DNA from: an uncultured Desulfobacca sp.
GTDB lineage: Bacteria; Desulfobacterota; Desulfobaccia; Desulfobaccales; Desulfobaccaceae
Reading direction: 5' to 3'
Assembly: GCA_937958145.1 (NCBI GenBank)
Contig: CALGOE010000074.1
Span: 1-6,091, forward strand
DNA length: 6,091 nucleotides
Below, one piece after another: positions 1-5,379 of this stretch (positions within the stretch are counted from its first letter, which is position 1; every line of letters starts with the position of its first letter). The position numbers and the translations under genes are program-made. The notes beneath the pieces were generated by a model, which saw only the letters and a list, made by a program, of their open reading frames with translations, had not been told where the DNA came from and made no database searches.

Positions 1-486
1 GTCATCGATATTTCCATGCCCGGTCTGGACGGCCTTGAGGTTATCAGCCAAATACGACATCATTATCCCAAATTGCCCATTCTGGTCCTGACCATGCACG
101 AAGAGGAGCAGTATGTGGTCCGCTCCATTGCCGCCGGAGCCAATGGTTATATCACCAAACGCTCGGCCCCGGAACAACTGGTCAAGGCCATCCGCCGCGT
201 CCATGAGGGCGGCCGTTTCCTGAGCGACAGCGCCGCCGAATCCCTGGCCCAACACCTGGCTGGTGGCACCCGTTCCCGCTCGCCCCTGGAGTCCCTGTCC
301 AACCGGGAGATCCAAGTCCTGCGGCATCTGGCCCTGGGCCGCACCGTCAAAGAGATTGCCGAAGCCTACCACCTGAGCACCAATACGGTGCACACCTACC
401 GCATCCGCCTCCTGAAGAAACTCAACCTGCGGAACAATGCCGAACTGTCCCTTTTCGCCATTCAGAATCGGCTGGTGGAGATCTAA
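1..486 (+). CDS. NarL/LuxR-family two-component response regulator, C-terminal part (5' end outside window)
   Basis: This is the DNA-binding output half of a two-component system: phosphorylation of the receiver domain by a sensor kinase would control promoter binding by the C-terminal helix-turn-helix. The reading frame is open from base 1, so the gene begins upstream; the ATG at position 16 is the internal Met of the receiver signature, not a start. Of the 161 visible residues, Asp3 (in VIDISMPG) is the expected phospho-acceptor, Thr31 (LVLTMH) the conserved Thr/Ser, and Lys53 (GYITK) the conserved Lys. A linker follows (about 75-97), then a GerE/LuxR HTH at about 98-160, with LSNREIQVL, the EIAEAYHLSTNTVHTY recognition region and the typical end KKLNLRNNAEL. 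About 55-60 N-terminal residues should be missing. The cognate kinase and target genes are not visible. It converges on the minus-strand genes, so it is not in their operon. The family call is firm; the regulated pathway is unknown. Confidence 0.95.
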   Translation, partial: VIDISMPGLDGLEVISQIRHHYPKLPILVLTMHEEEQYVVRSIAAGANGYITKRSAPEQLVKAIRRVHEGGRFLSDSAAESLAQHLAGGTRSRSPLESLSNREIQVLRHLALGRTVKEIAEAYHLSTNTVHTYRIRLLKKLNLRNNAELSLFAIQNRLVEI

Positions 487-604
487 GGAAACGGAATGGA
501 CGGCTTGGCGGTGAGAGGGCCCGAGAGCCGGCTGCGGCCGTCGCCCCCTGGAATTTTTCCCAGTAACAGAGTGGCCGGCCGGGGCACGACCGCGGCGCCC
601 GGCA
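487..604. other. Convergent intergenic spacer with GC-rich inverted repeats
   Basis: This spacer separates the ends of the response regulator and the Nudix gene, where a bidirectional terminator would be expected. It contains competing short inverted repeats: CGGCT (501-505) with AGCCG (526-530), CGGC with GCCG around a TGCG loop (529-540), and an outer GGCG/CGCC pair (507-510 with 541-544). A run of five T lies at 554-558, about 10 nt after the last stem, so the arrangement is not a standard intrinsic terminator on either strand. Termination here is plausible by position, but I cannot point to a clear structure. Confidence 0.35.
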
Positions 605-1069
605 TTAATCGCTGAGAATGAGCGGCGGTAAATAACTGCCGCAGGTTTTTTGCTCAAAGGCCTGTCTGATTACGGCCCTGGCCTGGTCAGAGAGCGGCCA
701 GGCCGCGAGCTGGCCGTAGGACACCGCCGCCAGTTCGGCGCAGTCGGAACCGGCCCGCGGCTCGCCGGCAATGGCCTGACAGAGGAAATCTAGGAGCACG
801 TAGTGGTAGATGACGGCGCCGGTTTCATCCCGGACAATACGGTTGACCACGGCGCTCAGGTCCCTGACGTCAATTTCTAAGCCCGTTTCCTCCCGCACTT
901 CCCGACGCAGGGCCTCTACCACCGTTTCCCCCACTTCCACCGCGCCGCCTGGCAGACTCCATTCCCCCCGAGCCGGTTCTTGACTCCGGCGGATCAAAAA
1001 GACCTCCTGACCCCGGAAAATAATCCCGGCGACGCCTAGAACCGGTTGATCGGGGTAGCGTCGTTTCAT
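605..1069 (-). CDS. Nudix hydrolase (ADP-ribose pyrophosphatase/MutT-like), 154 aa
   Basis: This is a Nudix-superfamily pyrophosphohydrolase, which cleaves a nucleoside diphosphate linked to another group X using Mg2+ or Mn2+ bound by the Nudix box. The complete box is visible: Gly42, Glu48, then R56-E57-V58, E60-E61, G63-L64, matching GX5EX7REUXEEXGU. The N-terminal strand (PVLGVAGIIF) and the EWSLPGG approach to the box are typical, and the length fits a single-domain member. The frame is open further upstream to 1174, but ATG 1069 is preferred: it gives the usual N-terminus, has AGGAG at 1081-1085 (11 nt upstream, rather long), and avoids overlapping the upstream gene. That gene stops at 1114, leaving 44 bp and no visible promoter, so the Nudix gene is probably last in the DUF362/polyferredoxin operon. 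The substrate cannot be assigned; ADP-ribose, NADH and oxidised nucleotides are all possible. Confidence 0.92.
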   Translation of the reverse strand: MKRRYPDQPVLGVAGIIFRGQEVFLIRRSQEPARGEWSLPGGAVEVGETVVEALRREVREETGLEIDVRDLSAVVNRIVRDETGAVIYHYVLLDFLCQAIAGEPRAGSDCAELAAVSYGQLAAWPLSDQARAVIRQAFEQKTCGSYLPPLILSD

Positions 1070-1113
1070 CGTCAAACCTACTCCTGAGCTTGGCTGCCTG
1101 TCCGCTGGGTTCT

Positions 1114-2793
1114 TTACCTTTCCAACCGCAGGGAGCGTTTGACCCGGATGGCCGCGTCGCCGCCCACCGGGCATTTATTCTCACAGATGCCGCAGCCGAT
1201 ACATTGATCCGGATCGACCACCGGCAGCTTCACCATGACCTTTTTGCCATGCAGGTCCGCCACCTCGGCGTGGTAGTAAGCAATGGCCTTGGGGGCGGTG
1301 GGGCAATGCTCCTCGCAGACCAGGCAATCCCGGCCTTCGGTATACGGAATACAACGGGACCGGTTGATAAAGGCGGTCCCCAAGGGGCTGGCCTGTTTGA
1401 CCTCCAACTGCAGGGGCGGAATGGCACCGGTGGGGCAAACCTGGGAACACAGAGTACAGTTGTACTCGCAATAACCCAGACGGGGAACCAACCGGGAGGT
1501 ATACAGGCCGTCCAGTCCTTGTTCCCATCCCAGGGGCTGGAGCCCGCCCGTCGGGCAGACCTTCAGGCACAAACCGCAGCGGATACACTGGGACAGGAAA
1601 GCGGCCTCGGATTCTACCCCCGGCGGCCGGATCAAAAACTCGTCCGGCCGGTGCACCAGGGAACCCAGGCGAAGAAACGGCACGGCCACCACCCCGGCGG
1701 CCGCCGCCGTGATCACCTGCCGCCGCCCCAGATCTAAGCCGGGTCGCCGGTCCTGGCCGCCGAACCGGAAGGCCACCCGCTGGTGGGGGCAATGCTCCTG
1801 ACAGTCCAGACACAGGATACATTCGGCGGACTGATGCCGTGGCACCTCCTGGGCATGAATCGCCCCCATCTTGCAGACCGGCTGGCAGTCGCCACAATCC
1901 GGACAGAGCTTCATAGGCCGTTTGCGCAGCCAGGCGAATCTGGCCAGCAGGCCATACAAGGCTCCCAAAGGGCAGAGGGTGCGACACCAAAACCGCGGGG
2001 CCACCCTTTCGAGGACGATAATCGTCACAAAAAGAATCAGGGTCAGGGAGGGCAGCAGAAAAACCGGTTTGCGAAACGGCAGGATCGTGTCCTTTAAGTA
2101 GCCATAGACCGGCTCACTGACGTAAGTCAAAGGTGGGCCCAATTCATAGGCCTTGGCAAACGATTCCTCCAGGCCATAGGACAGGGCCGGATAGAGGACG
2201 GTGGCCACCGTCCGGAACAGCAGGGAGAGGGGATCAAACAGTCCGGCCAACTTGACCTGAAAGAGGGCGGCCCCCAAAAGAAAAAAGAGCAGGTAATATT
2301 TCACCCGCCGGAGTTTAAAAACCGTCGCCCCATCGGGCTGGGAACGCCGCAGCAGACGGCGACAGCCGTCCAAAGTAGTGCCCAGGGGACAGACCCAGCC
2401 GCAAAAAAACCGTCCGACCACCAGGGTCAGGCCGACGAAGAGAAGGGACAGGAGGAGGCGGGGGACAATAGTGCCGGTGGCCAGCCCATGTTCCACCAGG
2501 ATCAAGGGATCAAAGCGGAAAAACAGGTCCACCGGCCAACTCAGGCGATCCTCCCCGTGGTAGGTGGCCTGCAGGAACAGGATCAGGAAGAGCAGCAGGA
2601 AAAAAAGCTGGGTAAGGCGGCGGACCAGCACCCAACCCCGCCAGGGCACCGGCAGAGGGAAAAGCGCGGCCGCGTTTTCCGCCGCTGTCGGCTCTGAAGC
2701 CGGAGCCGGGTCTGCGGATTGGCTCAGTTCTTGTTTGTGCACGGCAAAAATATCCCACTCAAAGACGGCGGCATCACGCCGCCTTTCGGCCAA
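1114..2793 (-). CDS. Membrane polyferredoxin: NapH-like and NapG-like domains fused, six [4Fe-4S] motifs
   Basis: This is a predicted inner-membrane electron-transfer protein, up to 559 residues. The first half resembles NapH (Fer4_5 family): membrane helices at about 56-76, 108-129, 165-182 and 243-262, CxxxCP motifs at Cys131/135 and Cys270/274, then two [4Fe-4S] motifs (Cys297/300/303/307 and Cys325/328/331/335). The second half resembles NapG/MauM: a twin-arginine segment (GRRQVITAAAAG, Arg357-358) with a hydrophobic stretch to about 374, an LIRPPG motif, and four clusters (Cys403/406/409/413; 442/446/449/453; 481/490/493/497; 531/534/537/541). In Nap systems NapH (membrane) and NapG (Tat-exported) are separate subunits of a quinol-to-periplasm route; here they form one chain. 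No catalytic napA or other terminal reductase is in the window, so the acceptor is unknown. The gene starts 18 bp after the DUF362 stop. The start is uncertain: TTG 2793 is the most upstream, GTG 2742 is an alternative, and neither has a strong ribosome site. The family assignment is firm; the physiological role is open. Confidence 0.92.
   Translation of the reverse strand: MAERRRDAAVFEWDIFAVHKQELSQSADPAPASEPTAAENAAALFPLPVPWRGWVLVRRLTQLFFLLLFLILFLQATYHGEDRLSWPVDLFFRFDPLILVEHGLATGTIVPRLLLSLLFVGLTLVVGRFFCGWVCPLGTTLDGCRRLLRRSQPDGATVFKLRRVKYYLLFFLLGAALFQVKLAGLFDPLSLLFRTVATVLYPALSYGLEESFAKAYELGPPLTYVSEPVYGYLKDTILPFRKPVFLLPSLTLILFVTIIVLERVAPRFWCRTLCPLGALYGLLARFAWLRKRPMKLCPDCGDCQPVCKMGAIHAQEVPRHQSAECILCLDCQEHCPHQRVAFRFGGQDRRPGLDLGRRQVITAAAAGVVAVPFLRLGSLVHRPDEFLIRPPGVESEAAFLSQCIRCGLCLKVCPTGGLQPLGWEQGLDGLYTSRLVPRLGYCEYNCTLCSQVCPTGAIPPLQLEVKQASPLGTAFINRSRCIPYTEGRDCLVCEEHCPTAPKAIAYYHAEVADLHGKKVMVKLPVVDPDQCIGCGICENKCPVGGDAAIRVKRSLRLER
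2767..2783 (-). repeat. Perfect 6-bp stem hairpin near the polyferredoxin start
   Basis: GGCGGC and GCCGCC are separated by a 5-nt loop, giving a stable GC-only stem in the transcript. It lies 10-26 nt inside the reading frame if translation starts at TTG 2793, or about 24 nt upstream of the alternative GTG 2742. It could affect initiation or mRNA stability at the DUF362/polyferredoxin junction. With no T-run after it, it is not a terminator. In GC-rich coding DNA such a stem can also occur by chance. Confidence 0.4.
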
Positions 2794-2811
2794 CGGCGCC
2801 AGTCGTTCCGT

Positions 2812-3735
2812 TTAGGCCGATATGATCTTGATTTTATTGATATCCATCTCACCCAGACCCAATTCATGGCCTTTGGTGATGTAGCCGATATCCTTGGGTT
2901 GCAGGCCAAAAAGATGGGTGGCGCCATAGGCGTCGATGGCCACGGGGTCAACCCCGGCAATGACCAGATTCTTTACCTGGACATACTCCGGCTTCCCGCC
3001 CGAAGGACCGCCCTGGGTCATGATGCGGGTGGCGTCCAGGACGGTCAGGTCAGCCCGCAGGAGCAGATTCATATCGGCGATGTTCTGGTGCAGCCCCACA
3101 TGGATGCGGCCTCGCCAGCCACCGATGGCCCCCATCATATTTTTCATGGCCATGGTCAGCCGGGCCTCGGAATGATGTTTGGCCACCGGCACGTTGATAA
3201 AACGGTCGGCCTCTAAAATATCTTTGTAGAATGACCATTTTTTCAAAGACTTGGCGTTGGGCACAGCCATCTCGACGAACTTCCGTTCATCCACATACTC
3301 CACTACCGCCCGGGGATCTTTAATGTCTTCCACTGCCGCCTTGATGCCGCTGTTGGCATAAGCCCGCCGGGCGTCGTGGCAGGTATGGTCCAGGACTTTG
3401 ACCCTTTTGGCCCCGGCCTCCAGGCAGAGTTCAACGATCTTGCGCACCACCACCGGATGGGTATTGGCCCCCAGTTCCGGCGTCCGGTCCCAGGCCATGT
3501 TGGGTTTCACCACCACCACTTCGTTGGGGTTGACAAATTTTTTCATACCCCCCAGAGCCTGCACGGCATCTCCCACCAGGTGGGCGTAATTGGTCCCGCT
3601 GGCCTGGGCTAACAGCGGCTCCGGCCGTTCGGCCGGCGCCATGGCGAAGAGTTCCGGCGGAAAAGTTAAGAGTTTGCCAGCTCCGGCTAAAATCCCGAGA
3701 GCGGCGACCCGCTGGAAGAATTCCCGACGATTCAT
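2812..3735 (-). CDS. DUF362 family protein with Tat signal peptide, 307 aa
   Basis: This is a member of the DUF362 family (PF04015), whose biochemical function is not established but which is repeatedly found with iron-sulfur proteins. The N-terminus (MNRREFFQRVAALGILAGAG) is a clear twin-arginine signal, implying export of a folded, probably cofactor-carrying protein. The DUF362 body runs from about 48 to 290, with VVVKPNMAW (74-82), LDHTCHDA (115-122), NVPVAKHHSEARL (181-193), MKNMMGAIGG (197-206), HQNIADMN (216-223), the LTVLDATRIM and GGPSGG region (230-247) and GVDPVAIDAYG (261-271). Many DUF362 proteins also carry a ferredoxin domain; this one has only Cys104 and Cys119 and no cluster motif, so the clusters are probably supplied by the polyferredoxin next door. 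Conserved His residues (117, 120, 187, 188, 212, 216) could bind metal, which is an inference. The ATG has GAGGA 7 nt upstream and overlaps the stop of a 22-codon mini-ORF (ATGA), suggesting translational coupling. Confidence 0.93.
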   Translation of the reverse strand: MNRREFFQRVAALGILAGAGKLLTFPPELFAMAPAERPEPLLAQASGTNYAHLVGDAVQALGGMKKFVNPNEVVVVKPNMAWDRTPELGANTHPVVVRKIVELCLEAGAKRVKVLDHTCHDARRAYANSGIKAAVEDIKDPRAVVEYVDERKFVEMAVPNAKSLKKWSFYKDILEADRFINVPVAKHHSEARLTMAMKNMMGAIGGWRGRIHVGLHQNIADMNLLLRADLTVLDATRIMTQGGPSGGKPEYVQVKNLVIAGVDPVAIDAYGATHLFGLQPKDIGYITKGHELGLGEMDINKIKIISA

Positions 3736-3800
3736 AAAGAGTCCTCATGCAAGAGTCTTCTAAGAATGGTCCAATTGCTCCTGAAATCTGCTGCCGACAT
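3732..3800 (-). CDS. Candidate 22-aa leader mini-ORF coupled to the DUF362 gene
   Basis: This short reading frame starts at ATG 3800 and encodes MSAADFRSNWTILRRLLHEDSL in two halves (MSAADFRSNWT and ILRRLLHEDSL). Its TGA overlaps the DUF362 ATG by the classic ATGA arrangement. It has an uninterrupted AAAGGAGG ribosome site 6 nt before its ATG, the best such site in the window. It contains no amino-acid run typical of attenuators. Several codons (AGG, AGA-AGA, TTA) differ from the CGC/CGG and CTG preferred by its neighbours. The simplest reading is a leader whose translation delivers ribosomes to the DUF362 start; a functional micropeptide is possible. I recognise no homologous family. Confidence 0.5.
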   Translation of the reverse strand: MSAADFRSNWTILRRLLHEDSL

Positions 3801-3806
3801 GGTCCG

Positions 3807-3814
3807 CCTCCTTT
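3807..3814 (-). promoter_or_regulatory. Perfect Shine-Dalgarno sequence of the mini-ORF
   Basis: On the minus strand this reads AAAGGAGG, fully complementary to the 16S rRNA tail, with a 6-nt spacer (CGGACC) to the ATG at 3800. It is the main reason for calling the 22-codon ORF. The DUF362 ATG itself has only a moderate GAGGA, located inside the mini-ORF. Confidence 0.6.
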
Positions 3815-3853
3815 GGCCGCGACCGGCACCTCGGCTCGGGCGGATTATTTCGT

Positions 3854-3882
3854 ACTGTACGCATTGGCAAAAGGGTTTGCAA
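3854..3882 (-). promoter_or_regulatory. Possible sigma70-type promoter for the mini-ORF/DUF362 operon
   Basis: On the minus strand TTGCAA (3882-3877) and TACAGT (3859-3854) are 17 bp apart; each matches the consensus at four of six positions. An alternative pair is TTGCCA (3870-3865) with AATAAT (3849-3844), five of six each but with a short 15-bp spacer. The gap from the moaA stop to the mini-ORF is 95 bp, enough for a promoter. An 11-bp palindrome, CGTAC-T-GTACG (3851-3861), overlaps the -10 region and could be an operator half. Read-through from moaA is an alternative source of transcription. Confidence 0.35.
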
Positions 3883-3895
3883 GTCTTTCCGGGGT

Positions 3896-4876
3896 TCAAC
3901 CGCCGATCCTGGCCATGGTCCGGCGGCATGGAGAGGGAGAGAAATGGTCGAGCTGATGACGGGAAGGTTTGAGCAGAACCGCTTGCCGAAAGAGGGCTTG
4001 TAAGGCGGCATCGGAGGCCCCGGCCCGCAGCGGCCCTTTCACGGCAACTTCGCTGTCTTCGAATAAACAAGGCCGGAGACGGCCGTCGGCGGTAAGGCGC
4101 AGGCGATTGCACCTCTCGCAGAAATGGCGGCTGACAGGACTGATAAAGCCGATTTCGCCGGGGGCATCAGCAAAACGGTAGCGGACCGCCGGCCCGCCAT
4201 TGGCCGCGCTCGGCAGCCGCTGCAGCGGTCCCAACGACCGTAGTCGGGTCTGGATCTGAGACATGGGCAGGAAATATTCCTCCCAATGCCGGCGGGTGTG
4301 GCCTATGGGCATAAACTCCAGGAAACGGATATGCCAGGGGTATGCCAGAGACAGGCGGGCAAAATCCAACACCTCGTCATCGTTGACCCCGCGCAGCACC
4401 ACGCAGTTGATCTTGATGGGATGAAAACCTATGGCTGTGGCCAAGCGGAGGCCCGCCAAAACATCGGCCAACCGGCCGCCTCCGGTGATCCGGGCAAAAC
4501 GCTCCGGTTGCAGGGAATCCAGACTGATGTTCAGCCGCCGGATCCCGGCCCGCCACAAGGCCTCGGCCTTCTCGGACAGGAGCACCCCGTTGCTGGTCAG
4601 ACAGATCTCCTCCAGGCCAGGGATGGCGCCCAAAGCCTCAAGGAACGACTCCACCCCCGAACGGATCAATGGTTCGCCGCCGGTCACCCGGATCTTTTTA
4701 ATGCCCACGGTTACCGCCACCCGAGCCAGTCGCAACAACTCTTCGTAGCGGAGGATATCGGTATGCCGGAGCTTGACCAGTTCCTGCACCGGCGTGCAGT
4801 AAAAACAGCGCAGATTGCAGCGATCAATAATCGAAAGCCGCAGATACGAGATCTGGCGATGGTGCTGGTCTTCCAT
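3896..4876 (-). CDS. moaA: GTP 3',8-cyclase MoaA (molybdenum cofactor biosynthesis)
   Basis: This radical SAM enzyme catalyses the first committed step of molybdenum cofactor synthesis, converting GTP to 3',8-cyclo-7,8-dihydro-GTP, which MoaC turns into cyclic pyranopterin monophosphate. The protein is 326 residues, normal for the family. The N-terminal radical SAM cluster motif is Cys20/24/27 (DRCNLRCFYC), followed by the SAM-binding GGEP (66-69), LTSNG (93-97) and NISLDSLQ (116-123). The second, substrate-binding cluster is Cys253, Cys256 and Cys270 (CERCNRLRLTADGRLRPC). The chain ends in MARIGG, keeping the C-terminal Gly-Gly needed for activity in characterised MoaA proteins. All key residues are present, so it should be active. 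The ATG at 4876 begins a typical N-terminus (RQISYLRLS); the ribosome site is weak (GGGAT about 10 nt upstream). No other moa, moe or mob gene is adjacent. It has its own promoter; the downstream DUF362 genes might be co-transcribed. Confidence 0.97.
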   Translation of the reverse strand: MEDQHHRQISYLRLSIIDRCNLRCFYCTPVQELVKLRHTDILRYEELLRLARVAVTVGIKKIRVTGGEPLIRSGVESFLEALGAIPGLEEICLTSNGVLLSEKAEALWRAGIRRLNISLDSLQPERFARITGGGRLADVLAGLRLATAIGFHPIKINCVVLRGVNDDEVLDFARLSLAYPWHIRFLEFMPIGHTRRHWEEYFLPMSQIQTRLRSLGPLQRLPSAANGGPAVRYRFADAPGEIGFISPVSRHFCERCNRLRLTADGRLRPCLFEDSEVAVKGPLRAGASDAALQALFRQAVLLKPSRHQLDHFSPSPCRRTMARIGG

Positions 4877-4913
4877 GAGGCGTTATCCCGGCCACCGTTT
4901 AAATATGTTTCTT

Positions 4914-4942
4914 ATGATATAATTGGTCGGCTGGGAAGTCAA
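4914..4942 (-). promoter_or_regulatory. Sigma70-type promoter of moaA
   Basis: On the minus strand TTGACT (4942-4937) and TATCAT (4919-4914) are separated by exactly 17 bp, five of six consensus matches each, in an AT-rich island within GC-rich DNA. Transcription should start near 4907, leaving an untranslated leader of about 30 nt before the ATG at 4876. That is too short to hold a Moco-type riboswitch, which is found upstream of some molybdenum genes. Confidence 0.7.
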
Positions 4943-5018
4943 CGACAGATCGAGCAAGGAAGCCGGGGGCAGGATTTTTTCTGCGGTCCAGGGCCGGCAG
5001 CGGTAAGCAGGCTAAGGT

Positions 5019-5357
5019 TTAAGCCAATTGCCGTTCAATGTCCTCAAAGATATCTTCCAGGCGATACAGCAAGGCATCGGCTTGGGCCAGACGGCGGTCA
5101 GCAATATGCTGCTCGATCTCTTTCTGCACAGCCCGGATCTGGGCCCGGTGCGGCAGGAGGACATCTCGCAGAGGGGTCGAATCGAACTCATACAACAGGT
5201 GGTCCAAGCGGGTGGCCAATTCATAGAGCGTCGGATTCCTGGCCACCAGTTCCGGCTGCAGATAGCCGAGATGCCGGGCCAGACGGGGAAAGGCAGACTG
5301 AAAATCCGGTTGATAAAAAGGTTTAATCACCACGGTAAGCTGCATGGTCCGGCTCAT
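5019..5357 (-). CDS. Protein of unknown function, 112 aa, downstream of an RNB exoribonuclease
   Basis: I do not recognise a family. The product is a small soluble protein with no cysteine, no signal peptide and no membrane segment. The first part (MQLTVVIKPFYQPDF) suggests a beta strand; the rest looks mainly helical, with a charged amphipathic stretch at about 70-111 (AQIRAVQKEIEQHI, then ALLYRLEDIFEDIERQL) that could form a helical hairpin or a short coiled coil. ATG 5357 is chosen over the longer open frame (to 5429) because a strong GGAGG lies 5 nt upstream and because the longer form would overlap the preceding gene. It begins 22 bp after the RNB stop, so the two are very probably co-transcribed and may be functionally linked. 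No terminator is evident in the 142 bp between it and moaA. Confidence 0.8.
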   Translation of the reverse strand: MSRTMQLTVVIKPFYQPDFQSAFPRLARHLGYLQPELVARNPTLYELATRLDHLLYEFDSTPLRDVLLPHRAQIRAVQKEIEQHIADRRLAQADALLYRLEDIFEDIERQLA

Positions 5358-5362
5358 GGTAT

Positions 5363-5370
5363 CCTCCTCC
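5363..5370 (-). promoter_or_regulatory. Shine-Dalgarno sequence fixing the start of the 112-aa protein
   Basis: On the minus strand a purine-rich GGAGGAGG lies 5 nt before ATG 5357, in the 22-bp gap after the RNB stop codon. It supports ATG 5357 rather than ATG 5345 or an upstream start. Confidence 0.7.
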
Positions 5371-5379
5371 CCCTCCTCA

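Noticed and set aside
16..18. ATG as the start of the response regulator
   Set aside because: It is the Met of the receiver motif next to the phospho-acceptor Asp, and the frame is open to the window edge.
496..615. 39-codon plus-strand ORF after the response regulator, with AAGGAA upstream
   Set aside because: Its Arg/Gly/Pro-rich, low-complexity composition looks like translated GC-rich spacer, and it runs into the 3' end of the Nudix gene. The ribosome-site match alone is not enough.
1090..1737. Plus-strand ORF of 215 codons
   Set aside because: It is antisense to the NapG-like half of the polyferredoxin, with no domain and a Gly/Gln-rich composition typical of a shadow frame.
2719..3216. 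Plus-strand ORF of 165 codons
   Set aside because: It is antisense to the DUF362 gene and the start of the polyferredoxin, with no domain features.
3732..4112. 126-codon minus-strand frame that extends the 22-codon mini-ORF upstream into moaA
   Set aside because: The upstream part lies out of frame within the conserved moaA C-terminus and is Arg/Pro/Ser-rich. Only the last 22 codons have a ribosome site.
4968..4985. T-run (ATTTTTTC) with short GCAG/CTGC arms, considered as a terminator after the 112-aa gene
   Set aside because: The stem is only 4 bp, the T-run lies in the loop, and on the strand of the genes it is an A-run, so it does not fit intrinsic termination.
4286..5326. Long plus-strand ORF (346 codons) antisense to moaA and the 112-aa gene
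   Set aside because: It runs opposite to a complete, motif-perfect moaA, spans the moaA promoter and has no recognisable domain. It is a by-product of GC-rich codon use.
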